From an uncultured Lachnospiraceae bacterium (lineage in GTDB: Bacteria > Bacillota > Clostridia > Lachnospirales > Lachnospiraceae), in contig CAMNBW010000077.1 in the NCBI GenBank assembly GCA_946533525.1, positions 1 to 7,182 of the forward strand: a stretch of DNA of 7,182 nucleotides. The letters run 5' to 3'. Below are positions 1 to 5,817 of the stretch, piece after piece. The notes below the pieces were generated by a model. It made no database searches. It was not told the DNA's origin and worked only from the letters and a program-made list of their open reading frames with translations. How positions within the stretch are numbered: the stretch's first letter is position 1; every line of letters begins with the position of its first letter. The position numbers were made by a program, and so were the translations under genes.

Positions 1-1426
1 TTTTGACGATCTCCTCCGCCTCGGGCTCATACCATGAAACCACCCTTATCCTGTCGCCAAGCCCATAGTGGTCCAGATAAAATTCCTGGAAGCCGAGTAC
101 AGCTCCCCCCTCGGTAGGCACCAAAAGCGGGATATTCTCCCCCTCCGCCGCGTTGTCCCGAAGGTAAAGCGCCACCTCCCTGTAGGGATCCAAAGGCTCG
201 TCCACATATTCCTTTACGTCGTGATAAAAGTTGCCGAGTCCGAAATATAGCACAGTAAACGTGCATAAAACCGCCGTCGTCATCCCCTTAAGAGCGCTGT
301 CTCTGTCATTCAGGGCCTGACCCAGCAGCATACTGGCAAATACCGCCATGATAAGCACAATGAAGGGAATTAGGGATATGAAATACTTATCGACCCAGAT
401 GCTTCCGTAGATATTGATCTTTGCGCTGTAAACAAAAACTCCCAGGAGTAAAAACCAGATTACCCACAGGCACACCACAAGCGGGAAGTGAAAAGACCAG
501 TCAAAGCCCCCCTGCCAAATCTTCCATAGTACCAGCACGGCAACCCCGATCATGGCTATAAGTGAAAAGACATATACCGGCTCATCGTTACTTAAAACGA
601 ACCTCAGCATCTCGGGTATACTCCCCAGAACCGGCGGAGAAGGCCAGAAATCCGTTATGGACTTCTCCTTGAATTTAAGCATAAGAAGAAACCAGGGGGT
701 CAGCAATAGCCCTGACATAAGATAGGGGATGATAAATTTTGCCGTAAGTCTCTTTTTAAGGAATAAAAAGGCATCTGCGGCAAAGAGGGCAACTATTATA
801 AGGGGGCCGAAATAGTGAGCGTAGGCAAGCAGGGTCATTGCCACTCCCAAAATGACCTCCTGCTTTATGCTCCGGCCATCCCCGGCGCCTCCTCCCCTAT
901 GCCTTGAAACATATAAATAAAGACATAAGGAAATCGCTGCAAACAGAAAGGAGTAGCACCTGTATTCCATATCGCAGCGAAGGACAAGGGTCGATGAGAT
1001 GACACAAAAGGCCGCCGCAAAATAGCCGGCCGTCTCGTCCTTTAGCCTGCGGGCCGTAAGTATAATAAGCATTATCCCGACGGAGGTCAAAAGCTCGCAA
1101 AGGAGCAAAAGCCAACTCTCCCCCCAGGGCACTATCCTGTACCAGGCCGCGGCAATAAGGGCAAAGAGCGGCAGATTCGTAATCTCCACGGTCAGGAAAT
1201 ACATAAGGATCTCTTTCAGGGAATTGGCCTTTGCGATAAAGCCCAGCTCGGACATCTCGTCCGCCGCAAAGGACTGCCTGCCGGAAATACGTACACAGTA
1301 AAGAAACCTTACCAGTATAAGAAAGATACAGATTATATAAAAACGGTTACGCGCGATAAAATCCCGAATACTTACAAGCTTATTCTTCGTCTGTTCCACT
1401 GTCCTCTTCAAACCCTTCCAAAACAT
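1..1426 (-). CDS. GT39/ArnT-like polytopic membrane glycosyltransferase, 3' end cut by window
   Basis: This open frame runs off the low-coordinate edge; 475 residues are visible. Hydrophobic segments recur from about residue 29 to 400, followed by the start of a soluble, probably extracytoplasmic, C-terminal region. Features typical of GT-C enzymes of the GT39/PMT/ArnT type are an Asp-Glu pair (D56-E57) in the first outer loop after TM1, an E154-x-R-x-Y-S motif leading into a membrane helix, an A-Y-A-H-Y-F helix near 201-206, and a D-K-Y-F-I-S-L-I-P segment near 346-354 that resembles the R/K-Y-x-x-x-x-x-P motif of the family. Such enzymes move a sugar from a polyprenyl-phosphate donor to an acceptor outside the membrane; donor and acceptor cannot be told here. 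The start is uncertain. ATG at 1426 has GGAG directly against it, TTG at 1411 and GTG at 1399 (AGAGG three bases upstream) are alternatives, and all lie inside the lipoprotein gene. The next Met (residue 58) would remove TM1. Family-level call is fairly firm, precise function is not. Confidence 0.82.
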   Translation of the reverse strand, partial: MFWKGLKRTVEQTKNKLVSIRDFIARNRFYIICIFLILVRFLYCVRISGRQSFAADEMSELGFIAKANSLKEILMYFLTVEITNLPLFALIAAAWYRIVPWGESWLLLLCELLTSVGIMLIILTARRLKDETAGYFAAAFCVISSTLVLRCDMEYRCYSFLFAAISLCLYLYVSRHRGGGAGDGRSIKQEVILGVAMTLLAYAHYFGPLIIVALFAADAFLFLKKRLTAKFIIPYLMSGLLLTPWFLLMLKFKEKSITDFWPSPPVLGSIPEMLRFVLSNDEPVYVFSLIAMIGVAVLVLWKIWQGGFDWSFHFPLVVCLWVIWFLLLGVFVYSAKINIYGSIWVDKYFISLIPFIVLIMAVFASMLLGQALNDRDSALKGMTTAVLCTFTVLYFGLGNFYHDVKEYVDEPLDPYREVALYLRDNAAEGENIPLLVPTEGGAVLGFQEFYLDHYGLGDRIRVVSWYEPEAEEIVK

Positions 1427-2363
1427 CTCCAAAGAGCTCGTCAAATTCTTCCTGATCCAGCATCTCGGCAGAGCCCTCTCCCGCCTCAGCACCGCTTACG
1501 GTATCGGTATCGGTATCTTCAGCAGCCGTTTCATCCCCCGAGGGAAGCGCGATCTGCCCGCCGGAGCCTGAGCCGGAACTCTGCAGCACCATCTGGCTCT
1601 CCTGTCCGTCCTTTTTGAGAGTCAGGACTATTGACTCTATGGAGGCTGCCTTTGCGTCAGAGATCTCCGCTATAAGGACAGCCTGCTTTACCTCTCCTGC
1701 CTCCAGATCCTCGTCAAAGGTAGCGAGGTCATCCATTAGGAGCGTTTTTAAAAGACTGTGCCTGTCCCTGTTTATCTTAAGTCTGAAGGAGGGATCCTTG
1801 TCCAGTACCGAACAGTGGGCCTTCTCCTGCCCGAGATTCTTCACATCGAATTTCAGCACTAAGAGCTCGTCCCCCTCACTTGCATTGATGCCGAACATAA
1901 GGTCATTTTCGGAAACGCTTTCAGGATACGTAGACTTGATCTCATAGCCCGTATAGTCAATGCTGAAACCGCTTATCCCTAAAATATCGGCAATACTCGT
2001 AAATTCAACCGCGTTGGCGTCGATCAGTGGGCTGCTGTTTGCTCCAGCCTCTTCTGCCCCTCCTCCGGCCTCAGTCTCGGCAGCGGCTGCTTCCTCCTCC
2101 TGACGTTTCCGGCGCCTTTCCGCCCTTCTGGCCTCCTCGGCCGCCTGCATATCCTCCTCTTCGAGCAGGGTCGCAAGAGCGGTATCGGACACATCCGACA
2201 GAGTTCCCCTTTGCTGGGTGTTATGTTTTTCCAGAATATTTGCCGAATAATTGACTACCCTGGCCACCTCCTCGTCCGTCAGGTCAAGGGTAGCCCCGCA
2301 GGAGCTTAAGACCAGGGCCGCGGTCAATGATATTGCCGGCAGCAATGCTTTAATCTTCTTCAA
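1380..2363 (-). CDS. Uncharacterised secreted lipoprotein with charged helix, Ig-like domain and acidic tail
   Basis: I do not recognise a named protein. From the TTG start at 2363 it has 327 residues. The signal peptide begins with Lys-Lys-Ile-Lys, has a hydrophobic core of about 14 residues, and ends in the lipobox L-S-S-C with lipidated Cys22. A short conserved-looking stretch follows (L-D-L-T-D-E-E, then V-V-N-Y-S-A-N-I-L-E-K); I recall similar stretches in Lachnospiraceae lipoproteins. Next come a very charged Glu/Arg helix (about 68-100), an Ala/Glu/Gly linker, a beta-rich domain (about 120-260) with an L-V-L-K-F-D-V-K-N-L-G strand resembling DUF4352/DUF5067-type Ig-like folds, and a strongly acidic Gly/Ser-rich tail (about 273-327). 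The frame stays open to ATG 2423, but that would bury the signal peptide behind 20 residues and overlap the kinase by 56 bases. TTG 2363 has GAGGAA seven bases upstream. It probably sits on the outer membrane face, tethered near or through the wall. A link to the co-transcribed kinase or glycosyltransferases is inference only. Confidence 0.8.
   Translation of the reverse strand: MKKIKALLPAISLTAALVLSSCGATLDLTDEEVARVVNYSANILEKHNTQQRGTLSDVSDTALATLLEEEDMQAAEEARRAERRRKRQEEEAAAAETEAGGGAEEAGANSSPLIDANAVEFTSIADILGISGFSIDYTGYEIKSTYPESVSENDLMFGINASEGDELLVLKFDVKNLGQEKAHCSVLDKDPSFRLKINRDRHSLLKTLLMDDLATFDEDLEAGEVKQAVLIAEISDAKAASIESIVLTLKKDGQESQMVLQSSGSGSGGQIALPSGDETAAEDTDTDTVSGAEAGEGSAEMLDQEEFDELFGDVLEGFEEDSGTDEE
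1500..1517. repeat. Short hexanucleotide tandem repeat, three copies
   Basis: GGTATC is repeated three times exactly. On the coding (minus) strand it encodes alternating Asp-Thr in the acidic tail of the lipoprotein. The unit is a multiple of three, so copy-number change would lengthen or shorten the tail by dipeptides without breaking the frame. It is too short to claim active variation. Confidence 0.7.
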
Positions 2364-2367
2364 TTTC

Positions 2368-3873
2368 TTATTCCTCACAGTCCAGCTCGAAATAAAAGCC
2401 GACTCCGTTTTCATAATTTTCAACCCCGTAGGTTTTGTTGTGCGCTTCCATTATAGCACGAACTATGGATAATCCGATACCCGAACCTCCATATTCGTGT
2501 GTGCGCGCCTTATCAACCTTATAAAACTTGTCCCACAGCCTATCAAGAGATTCCTCCGGGATAGGGATTCCGGTATTGAAAACCGTGATCCTTACTGTCT
2601 TATCCCGCCTTTCAAGCTTTACGTCTATCTTCTTCTCTCCGCCATCCGCCGGCCCCCGGCAGTGGTGAACCGCATTGCTGAAATAATTGGAAAAGACCTC
2701 TTCTATCTTGAATTCGTCCCCCCAGACATAGACCGGGGAGCCCTCTTCAAAGCTGGCTTTTATCCCGTTTTGCTTAAGCAGTATTTCCGAAGAGCTAATG
2801 TAATTGCGGATAAGCTCAGCTATGTCAAAACGCTCCATGGAGATCTCATCGTTGCCGAATTCAAGCTGATTTAGGGTGGTCAGGTTTTTTACGAGCTTAT
2901 TCATTTTATTCGACTCGTCCATTATGACCTCGCAGTAAAAATCCTTGGTCTCACTGTCCTCGATCACATTGTCCTTAAGCCCCTCGGCGTATCCCTGAAT
3001 AAGGGCAATGGGGGTTTTTAATTCGTGGGCCACGTTGGACAGGAATTCAAGCCGCATGCCTTCCTGCTTTTCCTTCTTTTCAATATCCCTTTGCAGCTCA
3101 TTATTGGCGGTCTTTAGCTCCGATATGGCCTTCTCGAGATTTTCCGACATCTCGTTTATATGGCTTCCTAAAACCCCGATCTCGTTGTCGCTGTCCCCCT
3201 TATATTTGGCTTCAAAGTCCATCTTCGCCATCTTGTCGGAAATGTCGGTCAGCTCCAGTATGGGCCTCGTGATCCTCCCCGAGACTATCCATATAACGAT
3301 GCCGCTGACTACCGCAAGTATTATCCCTATATAGGTGTAGAACCTGTTGGAGACCGCGACGCTTTCCCGTATGGATTCTATGGGCGTTCTCATTATAACC
3401 ATATCGCCGTTTTTTAAGGTTCCCCAAAGCTCCATGAAATCAGACCCCATTCTGCGCCCGTCTTCGGAGATCCTTATCGTATAGTCGCTGCTTCGCCCAG
3501 CAATATCCTCCCTGAAAAGATGGTCCATGAGCCTTCTTATCAGCAGGTCGTCCTTATGCTCGGAGGTAAAGATCGTATCGAAGGCGGAGCTTACCACGGC
3601 TACGCTTAAGTTGGAGGCCGTGCAGAAGGTGTCTATCTCGTTCCCGATGTCCTCCGGTATCTCCTGCCCGCCGTAGTCCTCGAGCAGTACGTTTAACCGA
3701 TCATAGGCCTCCATCAGCGTCTGCTTCTTATTTTTTAGATAATACCTCTGCAGGAAGAGCGAATTTATTATCCACCATATAACGAGCATTGCCGCCACAA
3801 GCAGGATAAAGATAAGCGCAAACTGCGTCCTCAATGATCTGTGGGGTTTTATGTTCTCCTCTTTCGCCTTCAA
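2368..3873 (-). CDS. HAMP-domain sensor histidine kinase, no response regulator adjacent
   Basis: A membrane-bound sensor kinase of 501 residues. The order is: short cytoplasmic N-terminus, TM1 (about 18-39), extracytoplasmic sensor of about 140 residues, TM2 (about 181-199), HAMP (about 200-252), a coiled helix (about 245-275), HisKA, and HATPase. The H-box has phospho-acceptor His283 followed by E-L-K-T-P. The N-box is N-Y-F-S-N (396-400), G1 is N-T-G-I-P (433-437), the F-box is D-K-F-Y-K (448-452), and G2 is G-S-G-I-G-L-S (463-469). All needed catalytic elements are present, so it should be active. The sensor region has V-A-V-V-S and G-T-L-K-N-G-D-M-V-I-M-R-T-P motifs of the PAS-like extracytoplasmic domains common in clostridial kinases; the ligand is unknown. 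The start is TTG at 3873, three bases after the fbp stop, with GGAAAGGGA seven bases upstream; the first Met is only at residue 29, inside TM1. No response regulator lies in the window, so the partner is elsewhere. Confidence 0.93.
   Translation of the reverse strand: MKAKEENIKPHRSLRTQFALIFILLVAAMLVIWWIINSLFLQRYYLKNKKQTLMEAYDRLNVLLEDYGGQEIPEDIGNEIDTFCTASNLSVAVVSSAFDTIFTSEHKDDLLIRRLMDHLFREDIAGRSSDYTIRISEDGRRMGSDFMELWGTLKNGDMVIMRTPIESIRESVAVSNRFYTYIGIILAVVSGIVIWIVSGRITRPILELTDISDKMAKMDFEAKYKGDSDNEIGVLGSHINEMSENLEKAISELKTANNELQRDIEKKEKQEGMRLEFLSNVAHELKTPIALIQGYAEGLKDNVIEDSETKDFYCEVIMDESNKMNKLVKNLTTLNQLEFGNDEISMERFDIAELIRNYISSSEILLKQNGIKASFEEGSPVYVWGDEFKIEEVFSNYFSNAVHHCRGPADGGEKKIDVKLERRDKTVRITVFNTGIPIPEESLDRLWDKFYKVDKARTHEYGGSGIGLSIVRAIMEAHNKTYGVENYENGVGFYFELDCEE
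2371..2376 (-). promoter_or_regulatory. Ribosome binding site of the lipoprotein, inside the kinase's last codons
   Basis: On the minus strand this reads GAGGAA, which is also the final Glu-Glu of the kinase just before its TAA. It stands seven bases before TTG 2363. This spacing, together with the textbook lipoprotein signal peptide that follows, decides the start in favour of TTG 2363 over GTG 2378 or ATG 2423. Confidence 0.7.
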
Positions 3874-3876
3874 GAC

Positions 3877-5817
3877 CTAATCCCTTTCCGTCAAAAGACC
3901 TGCGTCGTAAGCGTTTATAAGCTCCTTAAGGTCGCTTATCTGCTGCCTTAGGGTCAGGCCTATATCCGTATCCCTTACAAGTATCCTCTCCTGCATCCTC
4001 TCGACTATCTGTATCTCGGGAGTATTGTTCTCTCCCGGAACGAAGGGCTTATGCGCCGCCAGCGCGAGGTGATGTGAATTAAATATAAGGGTATATCCCG
4101 CTATGCCGGTCTGTTTCTGGTAGGCCTTGGAGAGCCCGCCGTCGATAATATAGAGCTTGCCTCCGGCCTTTACGGGGCTTTCCCCCTTTTTAACCTTTAC
4201 CGGAACATGGCCGTTTATGATATGGGCGCCCTCGGGCTCCAGAGCAAAGGCCCTTAAGATCTTGTCGACCGTCTCCTCCTCCTTGGAAAAGCTGTAGTAC
4301 GGATTGAGCTTTTCCACATTGAGCACGGGATTGCCGATAAACACATGTTCAAAAAGCGCCATCTTATCCTTGCCGAAAAGCGGCGACTTGGGTCCGCACC
4401 ATAAATACCACATGAGGTCCAGGGCCTCCTGCTTCTTTTCGGGCTCGTCGCCCTCATCCAAAAAGTAGGCGTCCCGGATCTTACGGTTTAAATAGTCCAT
4501 ATAGGCCTTGCCCTGATAGGTGCCGTCGGGCATTGTGACCTTCAGGAATTCACCCTTTTCATCCATGGGTATGCAGCCGTGGTACAGGAGATTGCGGTTG
4601 CAGATCTTATACATGCTGCCATTGGCGTAGAGGAACCTTATATGCTCCTGCAAAAGATTTGAGTGCTTGAAGGAAAGCCTAAGGGTCTCTATAAGATCCT
4701 TTTCTCTCTCGCTGAGCTCGTAAGGGTTTTCGGGATCGACGGTAGGGAAGTTCTTATCCCTTATCTGGTACTCCCTGTCGCCTATCCGCACCCTGCCCTC
4801 TTTAAAGTCTATCTTGTCGAGAAGCAGCCTTTCGTTAAGCTCGTACTCAGGATGTCTTAAAATAAGCTGTCCTTCGAGCTTAAGCTGGATTATCGTTATG
4901 GCCTTGCACATCTTTGCGGCAAGGGAGGGATTGACCGAATCATATTTATTCTCATCCAGAAGATGGGGTTTAAAGAACTCGCAGGGGTCGTCGCCGTAGA
5001 CCTCCGCCGCATACATGGACAGAGGCCGTAAATTTATGCCGTAGCCGTCCTCTAGCACGTCAAAGGAATTGTAGCTTGTGGCTATCCTTAAAACATTGGC
5101 GATGCACGCCGTATTTCCTGCCGCTGCCCCCATCCAGCTCACATCGTGGTTGCCCCACTGTATATCCACATCGTGAAAATTCATGAGCTCCTCCATTATC
5201 ATATCGGCCCGGGGTCCCCTGTCGAAAATATCCCCGATAATATGGAGGGAATCGATGGTCAGATTCTGTATAAGGTCGCATAAGGCCACAATAAAGGCAT
5301 CTCCGGCCTCGATGTCCCCTATCTCGTCGAGTATGGCCTTGTAATAGAGCTTCTTATTCTCGTCGTGGGTATCCAGATGCAAAAGCTCGTCGATGGCGTA
5401 GGCGTAGTCCTGGGGCAGCTTCTTTCTGACCTTCGAACGGGTATACTTGGAGCTCACCACCTTGCATATGGCTATAAGCTGGTTTATCGTGACCTTGATC
5501 CATTCGTCGCTTAAGTTCCCGCTCCTCCTGCGCTCGGAAAGCACCCTGTTGGGATAGTAGATAAGTCTTGCAAGCTTAAGCTGCTCGCTCTCCTCCATGA
5601 GATCCCCGAAGGTTTCCTCTATCTTTGCCCTGATTATTCCCGAAGAGCTCCTCAAAAGATGGGAAAAGCTCTCATACTCCCCATGGAGGTCAGAGAAGAA
5701 ATACTCCGTTCCCTTGGGAAGGGCGCATATCGCCTGGAGGTTAATGATCTCGGCTCCGGCCTTTCTGGCATTCGGAAATTTGTCGGACAGCAGCTTTAAA
5801 TAGTCCATATCTCTCAT
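3877..5817 (-). CDS. fbp: Class III fructose-1,6-bisphosphatase
   Basis: This enzyme hydrolyses fructose-1,6-bisphosphate to fructose-6-phosphate plus phosphate in the cytoplasm, a committed step of gluconeogenesis. It has 646 residues, close to the roughly 670 of the Bacillus subtilis enzyme. It belongs to the calcineurin-like metallophosphatase fold, and the metal-binding motifs are all visible: S-D-L-H-G-E (D43, H45), G-D-I-F-D-R-G (D196, D199), W-G-N-H-D (N223, H224), Y-H-G near 412-414, and N-G-H-V-P (H537), followed by I-I-D-G-G-L-S-K-A-Y-Q. A long helical insertion between the first two motifs is normal for class III. Start ATG 5817 overlaps the yfhO stop as ATGA and has AGAGGTG seven bases upstream. 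No frameshift or missing motif is seen. The oddity is the company: it lies between a membrane glycosyltransferase and a sensor kinase. Supplying fructose-6-phosphate for amino-sugar and cell-wall precursors is a possible link, but that is inference. The functional call is very secure. Confidence 0.97.
   Translation of the reverse strand: MRDMDYLKLLSDKFPNARKAGAEIINLQAICALPKGTEYFFSDLHGEYESFSHLLRSSSGIIRAKIEETFGDLMEESEQLKLARLIYYPNRVLSERRRSGNLSDEWIKVTINQLIAICKVVSSKYTRSKVRKKLPQDYAYAIDELLHLDTHDENKKLYYKAILDEIGDIEAGDAFIVALCDLIQNLTIDSLHIIGDIFDRGPRADMIMEELMNFHDVDIQWGNHDVSWMGAAAGNTACIANVLRIATSYNSFDVLEDGYGINLRPLSMYAAEVYGDDPCEFFKPHLLDENKYDSVNPSLAAKMCKAITIIQLKLEGQLILRHPEYELNERLLLDKIDFKEGRVRIGDREYQIRDKNFPTVDPENPYELSEREKDLIETLRLSFKHSNLLQEHIRFLYANGSMYKICNRNLLYHGCIPMDEKGEFLKVTMPDGTYQGKAYMDYLNRKIRDAYFLDEGDEPEKKQEALDLMWYLWCGPKSPLFGKDKMALFEHVFIGNPVLNVEKLNPYYSFSKEEETVDKILRAFALEPEGAHIINGHVPVKVKKGESPVKAGGKLYIIDGGLSKAYQKQTGIAGYTLIFNSHHLALAAHKPFVPGENNTPEIQIVERMQERILVRDTDIGLTLRQQISDLKELINAYDAGLLTERD
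3881..3889 (-). promoter_or_regulatory. Probable ribosome binding site of the histidine kinase
   Basis: On the minus strand this reads GGAAAGGGA, seven bases before TTG 3873. It is embedded in the last sense codons of fbp. The match is moderate. It supports the TTG start, since no ATG occurs before TM1. Confidence 0.55.

Noticed and set aside
897..1115. Minus-strand 72-codon frame within the glycosyltransferase
   Set aside because: It overlaps, in another frame, the E-x-R-x-Y motif region of the long membrane glycosyltransferase frame, which is open through to the window edge.
1615..1947. Plus-strand open frame of 110 codons opposite the lipoprotein
   Set aside because: It is Ser-rich shadow coding antisense to a gene with a clear signal peptide and coherent domains; there is no convincing ribosome site.
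2497..2874. Plus-strand open frame of 125 codons opposite the kinase
   Set aside because: It lies fully antisense to the HisKA/HATPase part of a well-supported kinase, shows no recognisable motif, and has composition expected from a shadow frame.
3008..3334. Plus-strand hydrophobic, Ser-rich open frame opposite the kinase HAMP region
   Set aside because: It mirrors the coiled and HAMP codons of the kinase. Apparent membrane character comes from the antisense of Glu/Lys-rich codons.
3840..3900. Possible promoter or terminator between fbp and the kinase
   Set aside because: The stop and start are only 3 bases apart, and I see no hairpin followed by a T-run on the minus strand.
5685..5700. Ser instead of Gly before the first metal-binding Asp of Fbp (S-D-L-H-G-E)
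   Set aside because: I briefly considered it a catalytic defect, but S-D-x-H-G-E is, as far as I know, the normal form in class III enzymes and the metal ligands Asp and His are intact.
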